A DNA stretch of 64,000 nucleotides from Candidatus Delongbacteria bacterium (lineage in GTDB: Bacteria > CAIWAD01): assembly GCA_041675285.1 (NCBI GenBank), contig JBAYTZ010000013.1:42631-106630 (forward strand). The letters run 5' to 3'. A program made the position numbers and the translations under genes. The notes under the pieces were generated by a model. That model searched no databases and was not told the origin of the DNA. It saw only the letters and a program-made list of their open reading frames with translations. Numbering within the stretch: position 1 is the stretch's first letter; every line of letters starts with the position of its first letter. Positions 24,853 to 33,651 of this stretch are shown here, in pieces.

Positions 24853-26331
24853 ATGCGTTTCGGCGATTTCGTTTGGATCGGACTGGCGCTTGGGTCGACC
24901 CTGAGCGCCGGGGCGGCGGCGCCCGCCCCCGTGCCGCAGGCGGACGTGCTGGTGGTCTTCGAGTCCGCCAGGACCCTGCTGGACAGCCTGGAGAGCGACA
25001 TCCTGCTCCAGCGTCTCTCGCCCGTGGGACAACCCCTGTGGAATGCGCCCCGTCCGTTGGCGCGCACCCAGGGCGTGCGCTGCACGGCGCCCGCCCTCTG
25101 TGGCGACGGCCAAGGAGGCGCCTTTGCGATCTGGTCCGAGGCGCCGATGGGCGAGTCCATCGCGGTGGTGACGACCGGCGAGGCGCAGGTCGCCCGCAGA
25201 AGCACGCGCTTGCAGCACCTCGACGGCGAGGGTCGGCCGGAGTGGCCGGCTCCAAAGGTGCTCGGCGACTCCACCGCCTTTCTGGACCGGCCAGCCCTGC
25301 AGGAGGACGGGGTCGGCGGCGTCTGGGCGGCCTGGCAGCGCGAGAGTCCCGACTTCGGGGCCACGCTGCGCGTTCAGCACCTCAATGGGGCGGGGCAGCC
25401 CCTCTGCGCGCCGCTGTTGGTGGACCCGAGTTCGTCCGGCGAGTCCGAGGTCTGCCTGTTGTCCGACGGTTCGGAGGGACTGATCGCCCTGTTCGGCTAC
25501 CAATCGGGCATGGCCGGCGCGCAGCGGTTCTCTCCCGCGGGCCAGCCGCTCTGGCACGACGCGGAGTCCGCCATTCTCTATCCATTTGGCTATTCCTCCA
25601 GCTTGAGCGAGCTGGCCGCCGTGCCGGACGGCCGGGGCGGCTGCTTCGCCGTCGGCCGGGAAAGCGTCGACGGGGGTCCCTTTGAGGGAAGCTCCCATCT
25701 CGTCGCCCAACACCTCACAGTCGACGGCACGCTGCGCTGGGGGGAAGACGGCGCGCCCCTGAAGATCTCCAGCAGTGCGGAGGCTTGCGCCACTCCGGCC
25801 GGCGTGGCGGACTACAGCGGCGGCGTCCTGCTGGCCTGGGCCACCGGGCTGGGTTCCAGCGAGGACGGAGAATCCTGGATCGAGGTCCTGCGCCTGGACT
25901 CCGCGGGAACGCCGCTCTGGCCCACCGGGATCGTGGAAGCTTTTCACACCGACTGGCAGATCGCGCGGCCGCGCCTGCTGCCCGACGGGGCCGGCGGCGC
26001 CTATCTGGTGGCCGAGGCGGACAGCTCCTGGGAGGGCGAAAGCCGCCTGCACCTGCAGCACATCCTGCCCGACGGCACGCCGGCCTGGAACGGTCTGGGC
26101 GGACGGGTCCTGCCCACCCGCTCCGGTTGGCGGGACAAGGATCCCCGGTTCATCGCACAAGGGACGGGCCTGCTGCTGGTCCATTCGACAGGCGCCGGCG
26201 TGTTCGCCGAGTCCGATCTGCAGGCGGTGGGAGTGGATTTCCAAGGCAACCCGGTGGGCGGCGCCTGCGCGGTGACGGACACGCCGGAGTGGGAAGGAAG
26301 ATTCAGCGTGCTGAGACTGCCGCCCCGCTGA
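24853..26331 (+). CDS. Secreted beta-propeller-like protein of unknown function
   Basis: The 492-residue protein begins with a signal peptide (MRFGDFVWIGLALGSTLSAGAAA). It contains about six to eight degenerate repeats of the type DGxGGxxxxW (GDGQGGAFAIW, EDGVGGVWAAW, PDGRGGCFAVG, PDGAGGAYLVA), alternating with LQHLxxxGxPxW, which is typical of proteins with propeller-like folds. There is no catalytic motif and no PNPFN tail; it ends SVLRLPPR. AAAGGAGG lies just upstream of the ATG at 24853. It follows the endonuclease gene by 41 bases and is probably co-transcribed. Confidence 0.8.
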   Translation: MRFGDFVWIGLALGSTLSAGAAAPAPVPQADVLVVFESARTLLDSLESDILLQRLSPVGQPLWNAPRPLARTQGVRCTAPALCGDGQGGAFAIWSEAPMGESIAVVTTGEAQVARRSTRLQHLDGEGRPEWPAPKVLGDSTAFLDRPALQEDGVGGVWAAWQRESPDFGATLRVQHLNGAGQPLCAPLLVDPSSSGESEVCLLSDGSEGLIALFGYQSGMAGAQRFSPAGQPLWHDAESAILYPFGYSSSLSELAAVPDGRGGCFAVGRESVDGGPFEGSSHLVAQHLTVDGTLRWGEDGAPLKISSSAEACATPAGVADYSGGVLLAWATGLGSSEDGESWIEVLRLDSAGTPLWPTGIVEAFHTDWQIARPRLLPDGAGGAYLVAEADSSWEGESRLHLQHILPDGTPAWNGLGGRVLPTRSGWRDKDPRFIAQGTGLLLVHSTGAGVFAESDLQAVGVDFQGNPVGGACAVTDTPEWEGRFSVLRLPPR

Positions 26332-26403
26332 GACGAGAGCGCCGGGCCCGTGGGCTCCCCGAGGGCTCCCCGTGGCCCGTGTTCCAGCCCCACGTCTGAA
26401 AGA

Positions 26404-26459
26404 CCCGGGCCGATGTGGGCGATGCAGATCGTGAAACGGCCAGCTCCGACGGACGCTTA
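26404..26459. repeat. Dispersed intergenic element of about 57 bp, copy 1
   Basis: The stretch starting CCGGGCCGATGTGGGCGATG matches, with scattered substitutions and no gaps by eye (about three quarters identical), the stretch starting CCGGGCCGATAGGGGCGATG at 54575. It lies in the convergent gap between the propeller-like gene and msrA and touches the msrA stop. The rest of the gap (26332-26403) holds a direct repeat of GGGCTCCCCG but no clear terminator. Confidence 0.6.
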
Positions 26460-27074
26460 GTGCCGGTCGCCCCAGAAGCGGCGCAGGAAGCCTGCGCGGC
26501 CCGAACCTTCCTTATAGCCCTGGTAGCGTTCGGGCTCCTTGCGGTAGTAGTCCTGGTGGTGGTCCTCGGCGGGGTAGAAGGGCGCCGCGTCGCGGATCTC
26601 CGTGACGATGGGGCGCTCGAAAGTGCCCGCGGCCGCCAGGGCTTCCTTGCTGGCCTGGGCCTCCCGCCGCTGCTCGGGCGTGTGACAAAAGATCGCCGTG
26701 CGATACTGGCTGCCCTTGTCGGCGAACTGGCCCCAGGCGTCGGTGGGATCGATGTTCTGCCAGAAGACCTCCAGCAGCTGCCCGTAGCTTACTTTGCTGG
26801 AGTCGAAGCGCACCTGCACGACTTCCAGGTGGCCGGTCCCGCCGGCGCAGACCTCGTCGTAGCTCGGATTCTCCACCTGCCCGCCGCTGTAGCCGCTCTC
26901 CACCGCCAGCACGCCCTCCAGCCGCTCGAAAGGCGGTTCCATGCACCAGAAGCAGCCGCCGGCGAAAGTGGCCAGGGTGGGGTTGGGGGTCTCAGACATG
27001 GTGGGGTCTCCGGGTTTGGCGCAGCCCAGCAGCAGGGCCGGGACAAGTAGCAAGAGGGCTCGACGCACGATCAT
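26457..27074 (-). CDS. msrA: Peptide methionine sulfoxide reductase A, lipoprotein form
   Basis: It reduces methionine-S-sulfoxide in damaged proteins. The 205-residue protein carries the MsrA active-site motif GGCFWCME (catalytic Cys41), YSGGQVENPSYDEVCAGGTGHLEVVQV and YRTAIFCHTPEQ. The N-terminus MIVRRALLLLVPALLLGC is a lipoprotein signal, so the enzyme should act in the periplasm on secreted proteins. It starts with an ATGA overlap with the small lipoprotein gene upstream. No msrB is adjacent. Confidence 0.94.
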   Translation of the reverse strand: MIVRRALLLLVPALLLGCAKPGDPTMSETPNPTLATFAGGCFWCMEPPFERLEGVLAVESGYSGGQVENPSYDEVCAGGTGHLEVVQVRFDSSKVSYGQLLEVFWQNIDPTDAWGQFADKGSQYRTAIFCHTPEQRREAQASKEALAAAGTFERPIVTEIRDAAPFYPAEDHHQDYYRKEPERYQGYKEGSGRAGFLRRFWGDRH

Positions 27075-27445
27075 TTCCCCCGCCTGAACTCCTGCGTGCC
27101 GGCGTTGTCAGGCATGGTCCAGGCCAGCAGGCTGTCATCAATGGCGATCAGGGTCTCCAACGCCGCCATCTGGTTGGGCACGGCCGCCAGCTGGACCTTG
27201 ACCCGGTACTTGTTGATCACCTTCCAGCGGCCGCTGAGGGCCAGGCCTTCCAGCTGGACGAGCAGGCTGTTGTCCGCGCGGAACTCCAGCCGGCTGATCT
27301 TGCTGTGAGGGTTGCGATTCACCCAGACGCCAAGCACCTGGTCCCGGGAGCCCAGGGAACAGGAGAGCAGCACCAGCAGCCCCGCCAGGGCCGGCCACAT
27401 CCGCCATCTCCTAGGTGTCACACGTCCCGTCTGCTGCGCGTCCAT
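27071..27445 (-). CDS. Small putative lipoprotein upstream of msrA
   Basis: The 124-residue protein has a basic N-terminus, a hydrophobic stretch and the lipobox-like LLVLLSCSLG. The mature part (VLGVWVNRNPHSKISRLEFRADNSLLVQLEGLALSGRWKVINKYRVKVQL) resembles small beta-barrel proteins that describe 'GxW' lipocalin-like folds (DUF-type), but I do not recognise a family. I chose the ATG at 27445 because GGAAGG lies six bases upstream; an ATG at 27451 lies too close to that site. The stop overlaps the msrA start. Confidence 0.65.
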   Translation of the reverse strand: MDAQQTGRVTPRRWRMWPALAGLLVLLSCSLGSRDQVLGVWVNRNPHSKISRLEFRADNSLLVQLEGLALSGRWKVINKYRVKVQLAAVPNQMAALETLIAIDDSLLAWTMPDNAGTQEFRRGK

Positions 27446-27537
27446 GCTCATCCTTCCGCTTGGGTGGAGCGTTGCGCTTCCACGATGGCAATTCCCCTGA
27501 TGGGAGACAATGAAGGGTCGAGCGGCGCAGAGCAAGC

Positions 27538-27571
27538 AAAATCCCCCGGCCACAGACGCGACCGGGGGATT
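27538..27571 (-). terminator. Intrinsic terminator of the anchor-D repeat gene
   Basis: A 10-bp stem AATCCCCCGG (27540-27549) with CCGGGGGATT (27562-27571) is followed on the minus strand by TTTGCTTGC. It lies 37 bases after the stop of the large repeat-protein gene and before the small lipoprotein gene. Confidence 0.75.
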
Positions 27572-27607
27572 GGGTGGTTCAGCATAGCCGATCGCCGGCT
27601 GCGGATC

Positions 27608-30600
27608 CTACTTAAGGAAGAGCACCTTGCGCACCTGCACGCCCTGCCGGCACTCCAGCGTGACGAAGTAGGTGCCGCTGGCCACCTGCCCAGGCTGCCA
27701 GGTCAGGTTGTGCCGGCCCGCGGAGAGCTCGCCGTCCAGCAGCACGGCCACCTGCCGGCCCTGGAGATCCCGCACCACCACGCGCGCGTGGTCGGGCTCC
27801 GGCAGATCCAGCAGCAGGTGGGTCGCCGGGTTGAAGGGATTGGGCGCCGCCTCGTGCAGCAGGAAGGCCAGGGGCCGCGCGTCGTTCTCCACGGCCAGGA
27901 AATTCAAGTCCCACAGGCACTCCGCACCCCCGGAATTCCAGGTGCTGGTGCCGTCGCTGACTTCCAGATAGAGGGTGACGTTCTCCGTGAACCAGTCCTC
28001 CAGGTCCACGCCGGACTCCGCGGCCTCCCAGATGCCCGAGCCCACCGCTCCGCTCCAGACGCTGACCGAGGAACCGTTGTCCACCAGCACGGAGACCGTC
28101 AGCGTCCCGCCGCCCATGCTGGAGAGCGCCAGGCCGATCTCGCCGTTCTCCCAGTCCTGCACGAAGCCGAGTTCCGAGCCGGGCAGGTGGCCCAGCACGT
28201 CCACCGTGCCGCAGGCGGATTGTTCGCCCGTGAAGAGCTGCAGGGAGGCCGCCACCGCCGTCAGGCCCAGGTCGGGACAGCTGCTGTCCGTGTCCAGCAC
28301 GCAGGGGTAGCTGCCCGGTGCCTCGCTGTGGAAGGTGACCGTGACGGTCTGGCTCTGCCCGGCGCCCAGGGAATAAGTGCCATTAACCACGCTGTAGGCC
28401 GGACAGGTCTCGGCCATCGCGCCGGCCAGCACGCCGCCGCCCACATTGCTGATCGTGAAACTGCGCTCCACCGTGGAGCCCGGCAGCAACGTGCCGAAGT
28501 CCAGGCCCGTCACGCTGAGCTGGCAGATGGGCGGATTGTCCACCAGGGCCGTCAGCGGCAGGGCCGCGCAGTCGCTGCCCGTGTCCAGCTGGCAGGGGAA
28601 ACTGCCTTCGTCGGCGCTCTGGAAGGTCACGGTGACCACGTGGGACTGGCCCGTGGCCAGGGAGTAGCTACCGTTGGCCACGCTGTAGGCCGCGCAGTCC
28701 TCCGTCACCACCCCCTCCAGCAAGCCGCCGCCCGTGTTGGTGATGCTGAAGGTGCGCGACACCGGCGTGTCGGGCGCCGCGGTGCCGAAGTCCAGGCTGG
28801 CCACGCTCAGCTGGCAGGCCGGCGAGAGCTCCACCGTGCCCTGCAGATCGATGTCCGCGCAGCTGCCGCCCGTGTCCAGCGTGCACGTGTAGTCACCGGC
28901 GCTCGTGCTCTGGAAGGTGACCGTCACGGTCTGGCTCTGTCCCGCCGCCAGGCTGTAGGCTCCGTTGCTGACCGCGAAGGCCGGGCAGGATTCCAGCACG
29001 GCGCCCGCCAGGGTGCCGCCCCCCGTGTTGGTGATGCTGAAGGTGCGCGTCGCCACGGCGTTGGGCAGCACGGTGCCGAAGTCCAACGCCGCCACGCTCA
29101 CCTCGCAGGCGGGCAGCGGATCCACCACGGCCGTCAGCGTCACGTCGGCACAGTCGCCGCCCGTGTCCAGCACGCAGGTGTACTCGTCCGTCGCGGCGGC
29201 CTGGAAGCGCAGCACGAAATCCTGGCTCTGGCCGGCGCCCAGGCTGTAGCTGCTGCCGCCCAGCACTTCGAAGGCCGGGCAGGATTCGGAGAGCGCGCCG
29301 CTGAGCGTGTGGCCGCCGCTGTTGGTAAGGGTCAGGGTCAGTTCCGCCGGGCTGTCGGGCTGCACGGTGCCGAAGTCCAGCGCGGAGGCGCTCACCTGGC
29401 ACTGGGGCGCGGGCTGCACTTCAGCCAGCACCTGCACGGGACCGCAGGACGAGGAGGCGTCGATCTCGCACGTGAACAGACCCGGCGTGTCGGAGAAGAA
29501 GTCGAAGCTGATGAGCTGGCTCTGGCCGGCGCCCAGTGAGTAGGCCACGGGACCGGTGAAGGCGAAGCCCGGGCAATCCATCCCCACCGTGCCGCTGAGG
29601 GTGCCGCCGCCGACGTTGGTGATGCTGAAGTCGCCCGTGGCGATCTCACCGGGCAGCAGCAGGCCCAGTTCGATGGTGCCGGCGCTCAGCTGGCAGGCCG
29701 GGGCCAACTCCACCTCGGCCGCGAGGGTGACGCCGGCGCAGTCGCCGCCCGTGACCAGCGCGCAGGGGAAACTGCCCGCCGCGGCGCCCTGGAAGGTCAC
29801 CGTCACGGTCTGGCTCTGGCCGGCGCCCAGGCTGTAGACGCCGTTGGTCACTGCGTAATTGTCACACGCCTCCGTCACTTCGCCGCTCAGGGTGTGGCCG
29901 CCGGCGTTGCTGACGGTGAAGGTGCGCTCCACGGGGGTGCCGGGGGTCGTGGTGCCGAAGTCCAGCAGGGAGGCGCCCACCACGCACTGGGGGGCGGGCT
30001 CCACCACCGCCGTCACCTGGACCTGGCCGCAGCCGCCCGTGGTGTTGATCCGGCAGGTGTACTCGCCGGGCTCCGGCGAGAAGAAGTCGAAGCTGATGTC
30101 CTGGCTCTGGCCGGCGGTCAGGGCGAAGTCCACGGGGCCTGTGAAGGCAAAGCCCTCGCAGTCCAGGCTGGCCGTGCCGCTCAGCGTGCCGCCGCCCACG
30201 TTGGTGATGGTGAAGGCGCCGTTGGCAATCTCGTCGGGCAGCAGCAGGCCCAGGTCCACGGCGGCCGTGCTCAGCTGGCAGGCAGGGGCCAGCTCCACGA
30301 CGCCCGTCAGGTTCAGGTCCGCGCAGGCGCCGCCCGTGTCCAGCGTGCAGGGGAAGTCGCCCGCCGTCGCGCTGACGAGAGTCACGCTGACCAACTGGCT
30401 CTGGCCGGCCGTCAGGCTGTAGACGCCGTTGCCCACGCTGTAGGCCTCGCAGCTCTCCGTCACGGTGCCGGCCAGCGTGCCGCCGCCGGTGTTGCTGATG
30501 GTGAAGGTGCGCTCCACGGGCGTGCCCGGCAGCGTCGTGCCGAAGTCCAGGCTGTCCACGTCCAGCGCGCAGACCGGCGGGTTCTGTTCCACGGCGCCCG

Positions 30601-31909
30601 TCAGGCTGATGTCCGCGCAGGCGCCGCCCGTGTCCAGCGTGCAGGGGAAACTGCCGTCGACGGCGCTCTGGAAGGTCACGGTGACCGTCTGGAGCTGGCC
30701 GGCCGTCAGGCTGTAGGCGCCGTTGGTCACGGAATACGTGTCACACGCCTCCGTCACGGTGCCCGTCAGGGTGCCGCCGCCGGTGTTGCTGATGGTGAAA
30801 CTGCGTTCCACCGGAGTGTCCGGCAGCACGGTGCCGAAGTCCAGGCTGGCCGTGCTGACCTGGCAGGCCGGAGCCAGTTCCACCGCGCCCGTCAGGCTCA
30901 GGTCCGGGCAGCTGCCGCCGCCGTCCAGCGTGCAGGGGAAACTCCCTGCGGTGGCGCTCTGGAAGGTCACGGTCACGGTGTGGCTCTGGCCGGCGCCCAG
31001 GCTGTAGACGCCGTTGCTCACGCTGTAGGTGTCACAAACCTCCGTCACCTCGCCCGAGAGCGTGCCGCCGCCCGAGTTCATGACGCTGAAGGTCCGCACC
31101 ACGGGCGTGCCCGGCAGCACCGTGCCGAAATCCAGGTCGGGCGCGCTGAACTCGCAGACCGCCGGCAGGTCGACGGTTCCGCTCAGGCTGATGTCCGCGC
31201 AACTCCCGCCGGTGTCCAGCGTGCAGGGGAAGTTCCCCATGCTAGCCGACTGCAGGGTCACGGTGACGGTCTGGCTCTGGCCGCCGGCGAGGGCGTAGAC
31301 GCCGTTGCTGATGCTGTAAGCTTCGCAGGCTTCCGTCACTTCGCCCGAAAGCGTGCCGCCGCCGGTGTTGCTGATGGTGAAGCTGCGCTCCACGGGCGCG
31401 TCGGGCGCCGTCGTGCCGAAGTCCAGGCTGCCCACGCTGACCTGGCAGAGCGGCGGCGAGGCGCATTCCAGGGTGGCGAAGACCGGCATGGAGGTGGGCA
31501 GGTTGGTGGGGAAGGGCGTGCCCAGGTTGTAGGCGTATTGGTTGTTGACGCCCCGGCTGTAGGTCAGTTGCGGGGATCCCTCGGGACAGGTCAAGTAGAC
31601 CTTGACGTCCCGGATGGCCACGAAGGCCCCCTCCTGGCCGATCAGGAACTCGAGGTTGTAGTCCGGATTCGTGTCGTAGGCCCAGACCAAGCTGACGTTG
31701 AGCGGGCTGCCACCCTCGAAGATGACGTTGGCTTCGATGCGGGACACGTCCGTGCCGTCCACCGTCAGCATGGCGTCGGCGCTGACATTGCCCACCACGT
31801 TGTGGGTGCCGGTTCCCAGCTTGGTGGACGGAAAGTTCAGCTGCAGGTTGGCGAAGGCCTGGGCCGCGGCCAACGAGAGCACGAACAGAGCGCACCTCAC
31901 GACTCTCAT
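27608..31909 (-). CDS. Giant secreted choice-of-anchor-D repeat protein with sorting domain
   Basis: The 1433-residue protein has a signal peptide (MRVVRCALFVLSLAAAQAFA), a unique N-terminal domain (20-150), 11 tandem beta-sandwich repeats of about 90 residues (about 155-1200), a short linker domain and a C-terminal sorting domain (APNPFNPATHLLLDL to the final VRKVLFLK). Each repeat starts C-x-x-S...LDFGT..P..P and holds SNTGGGTLSG and AGQSQTVTVTF, the choice-of-anchor-D/ASPM-SPD-2 pattern, plus conserved cysteines (CxxYS and CTLDTGGSCAD). Such arrays usually act as surface adhesins or spacers. The ATG at 31909 has an AGGGGGA site; an upstream ATG adds residues with no signal. A terminator follows. 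Confidence 0.9.
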   Translation of the reverse strand: MRVVRCALFVLSLAAAQAFANLQLNFPSTKLGTGTHNVVGNVSADAMLTVDGTDVSRIEANVIFEGGSPLNVSLVWAYDTNPDYNLEFLIGQEGAFVAIRDVKVYLTCPEGSPQLTYSRGVNNQYAYNLGTPFPTNLPTSMPVFATLECASPPLCQVSVGSLDFGTTAPDAPVERSFTISNTGGGTLSGEVTEACEAYSISNGVYALAGGQSQTVTVTLQSASMGNFPCTLDTGGSCADISLSGTVDLPAVCEFSAPDLDFGTVLPGTPVVRTFSVMNSGGGTLSGEVTEVCDTYSVSNGVYSLGAGQSHTVTVTFQSATAGSFPCTLDGGGSCPDLSLTGAVELAPACQVSTASLDFGTVLPDTPVERSFTISNTGGGTLTGTVTEACDTYSVTNGAYSLTAGQLQTVTVTFQSAVDGSFPCTLDTGGACADISLTGAVEQNPPVCALDVDSLDFGTTLPGTPVERTFTISNTGGGTLAGTVTESCEAYSVGNGVYSLTAGQSQLVSVTLVSATAGDFPCTLDTGGACADLNLTGVVELAPACQLSTAAVDLGLLLPDEIANGAFTITNVGGGTLSGTASLDCEGFAFTGPVDFALTAGQSQDISFDFFSPEPGEYTCRINTTGGCGQVQVTAVVEPAPQCVVGASLLDFGTTTPGTPVERTFTVSNAGGHTLSGEVTEACDNYAVTNGVYSLGAGQSQTVTVTFQGAAAGSFPCALVTGGDCAGVTLAAEVELAPACQLSAGTIELGLLLPGEIATGDFSITNVGGGTLSGTVGMDCPGFAFTGPVAYSLGAGQSQLISFDFFSDTPGLFTCEIDASSSCGPVQVLAEVQPAPQCQVSASALDFGTVQPDSPAELTLTLTNSGGHTLSGALSESCPAFEVLGGSSYSLGAGQSQDFVLRFQAAATDEYTCVLDTGGDCADVTLTAVVDPLPACEVSVAALDFGTVLPNAVATRTFSITNTGGGTLAGAVLESCPAFAVSNGAYSLAAGQSQTVTVTFQSTSAGDYTCTLDTGGSCADIDLQGTVELSPACQLSVASLDFGTAAPDTPVSRTFSITNTGGGLLEGVVTEDCAAYSVANGSYSLATGQSHVVTVTFQSADEGSFPCQLDTGSDCAALPLTALVDNPPICQLSVTGLDFGTLLPGSTVERSFTISNVGGGVLAGAMAETCPAYSVVNGTYSLGAGQSQTVTVTFHSEAPGSYPCVLDTDSSCPDLGLTAVAASLQLFTGEQSACGTVDVLGHLPGSELGFVQDWENGEIGLALSSMGGGTLTVSVLVDNGSSVSVWSGAVGSGIWEAAESGVDLEDWFTENVTLYLEVSDGTSTWNSGGAECLWDLNFLAVENDARPLAFLLHEAAPNPFNPATHLLLDLPEPDHARVVVRDLQGRQVAVLLDGELSAGRHNLTWQPGQVASGTYFVTLECRQGVQVRKVLFLK
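28250..31446 (-). repeat. Eleven tandem ~270-290 bp coding repeats
   Basis: The coding DNA of the anchor-D protein is an array of 11 units. Phrases such as GCCGAAGTCCAGGCTG and GTCTGGCTCTGGCCGGCGCC (plus-strand reading) recur at about 270-290-base intervals. Units are diverged, and two (the ones reading LGLLLP) have lost the FGT motif and form a pairable sub-type. The array is a candidate for length change by recombination. Confidence 0.8.
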
Positions 31910-32048
31910 GGAATCCCCCTTCAATTTGGCTGCGGATGCTGTAGGACAAGTGCCGGCCAAGGTAACTCCCGCGTGCTGGGAATCCCACGCAAACCTCAGC
32001 GCGGCGGGGATTCAGGCGGCACGGCAACGCTGGCCGCAGGGCGGTTGG

Positions 32049-32828
32049 TCAGCGGCTGGAGTCCGGTTCGTCCCCGTCCGAGGGCTTCTTGCCGAAGCCC
32101 CAGAGGAGCCAACTCTGCTTGGCCTTCTCCATCAGCAGTTGGAAGTCGCTGGAGCCGGCCTTGAAGTTGACGATGGCGGAGTCCAGGTTCTGGATCACGT
32201 CCTGGTTCACGTTGTCGATCAGCACGCCGAACTTGTCCGTGCCGTGCTTCAGGTTGACCATCGAGGTGTCGAAGTTGCGGGCCATGGATTGGTCCATCAA
32301 CAGGCGCCCCACCGTGCCTTTGCCCGCCTGGAGGTGTTGGGAGATCCGGGCCAGGTCCAGGGTGATCAGGGCCGCGTTGTCGGCCGTGCGCTTGAGCGAG
32401 ATCAGGATGTCGTCCAGCTCCACCGGCTGCCGGGTCCGGATCCGGCTGTTGTCGGCGATGGCCCGCTCCAGGCCCGTCCCCGGCTCGAGGACCACGACCT
32501 TGTTGCCCATCAGGCCCTCCGCCCCGATGCGGGCGACGGCGTCCCGCTTGACGAAGCGCCGGACCTCCTCGTCGATGACCATCTCCACCTGCACCAGGCT
32601 GTCGCTGACGATGCTGATGTTGTCGATGGTGCCGATGTTCACCCCGGACAGCCGGACGTTGTTGCCGGCCTGCAGCCCGCCGACGTCGCTGAAGATCCCC
32701 ACCAGGCGGAAGGTGCGACGGAAGAGTTGCTGGCGCTCGCCGATGAGGTAGATCCCCACCACGAACAGGGCGATGCCCAGGATGAGAAAGATCCCCAGGC
32801 GGAGTTGGCTGTTGGTGCTCTGCTTCAT
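32049..32828 (-). CDS. mlaD: MlaD/MCE-domain substrate-binding protein
   Basis: The 259-residue protein has one N-terminal membrane anchor (LRLGIFLILGIALFVVGIYLI) followed by an MCE domain (about 38-120: RLVGIFSDVGGLQAGNNVRLSGVNIGTIDNI) and a helical C-terminus. It should form the periplasmic ring that carries phospholipids between the MlaFE transporter and the outer membrane. The helical tail is longer than that of E. coli MlaD and may form a tunnel or coiled coil. It starts 29 bases after mlaF. It ends 139 bases before the anchor-D gene, in which I see no clear promoter. Confidence 0.9.
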   Translation of the reverse strand: MKQSTNSQLRLGIFLILGIALFVVGIYLIGERQQLFRRTFRLVGIFSDVGGLQAGNNVRLSGVNIGTIDNISIVSDSLVQVEMVIDEEVRRFVKRDAVARIGAEGLMGNKVVVLEPGTGLERAIADNSRIRTRQPVELDDILISLKRTADNAALITLDLARISQHLQAGKGTVGRLLMDQSMARNFDTSMVNLKHGTDKFGVLIDNVNQDVIQNLDSAIVNFKAGSSDFQLLMEKAKQSWLLWGFGKKPSDGDEPDSSR

Positions 32829-32857
32829 CTGACCCACCCCGTCACTTGTCTGATTCG

Positions 32858-33649
32858 CTACTCGAAGAACGACCGGGTCCACGGATCCGCCGCGTTCGCC
32901 AACTCCTCGAAGCTGCCCTGCGCCGTGCAGCGCCCATCCTGGAGCACGATGATCCGATTGGCCGTCCGGCGGGCGCAGTCGATGTCGTGGGTGATGATGA
33001 TGGACGAGGTGCGGTAGATCCGCTGCACGTCCAGGATCAGCTTGCTGATCTCCTTGGACGTGATGGCGTCCAACCCGGTGGTCGGCTCGTCGTAGAGCAT
33101 GATCTCCGGTTTCAGGATCAGGGTCCGGGCCAGACCCAGCCGCTTGCGCATGCCGCCGGAGAGTTCGGCGGGCAGCCGCTCCATGGCGGCCTCCAGCCCC
33201 ACGTTTTGCAGGGCCTCCACGACCAGGGCCTCCAGCTCCGCCGCCGTGCGCTTGCCCGGCTGGCGGCGCAGGGGGAACTCCAGGTTCTCCCGCACGGTCA
33301 TGGAATCGTAGAGCGCGCTGCTCTGGAACAGGAAGCCGATCCGCCGGCGCAGCAGCAGCAGTTCGGCCCGGGGCAGGCCGGCGACGTCCTGGCCCAGGAT
33401 GTGGACCCGGCCTTCGTCCAGCTCCACCAGGCCCACCAGACACTTGATCAGGACCGATTTCCCGCTGCCCGAGCGGCCCAACACCACCAGGTTCTCGCCC
33501 TTGTGCAGCTCCAGGCTCAGGCCCCGGAGCACGTGGTTCGTCCCGAAGGATTTCTTGACGTGCTCCAGCTTGACGACCAGCTCGCCCATCGGGGCGGCCG
33601 TAGCGTCCGGGGACTCCGCCAACGTCGGCTCAGGCAGGGGGCTGGTCAT
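32858..33649 (-). CDS. mlaF: Mla-type ABC transporter ATPase
   Basis: The 263-residue ATPase has Walker A GRSGSGKS, Q-loop LFQSSALYDSMTV, signature LSGGMRKRLGLART, Walker B ILKPEIMLYDEPTTGLD and switch His IIITHD. The signature SGGMRKR and Walker B context are typical of MlaF. It powers phospholipid transport with the MlaE permease (encoded 2 bases upstream) and MlaD. A 20-residue N-terminal extension (MTSPLPEPTLAESPDATAAP) precedes the domain; the start at MGELVVKLE is an alternative. Confidence 0.93.
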   Translation of the reverse strand: MTSPLPEPTLAESPDATAAPMGELVVKLEHVKKSFGTNHVLRGLSLELHKGENLVVLGRSGSGKSVLIKCLVGLVELDEGRVHILGQDVAGLPRAELLLLRRRIGFLFQSSALYDSMTVRENLEFPLRRQPGKRTAAELEALVVEALQNVGLEAAMERLPAELSGGMRKRLGLARTLILKPEIMLYDEPTTGLDAITSKEISKLILDVQRIYRTSSIIITHDIDCARRTANRIIVLQDGRCTAQGSFEELANAADPWTRSFFE

Positions 33650-33651
33650 GC

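Noticed and set aside
28250..31446. Direct DNA repeats as an insertion sequence or CRISPR
   Set aside because: They are in-frame protein repeats of a single secreted protein, with diverged third positions.
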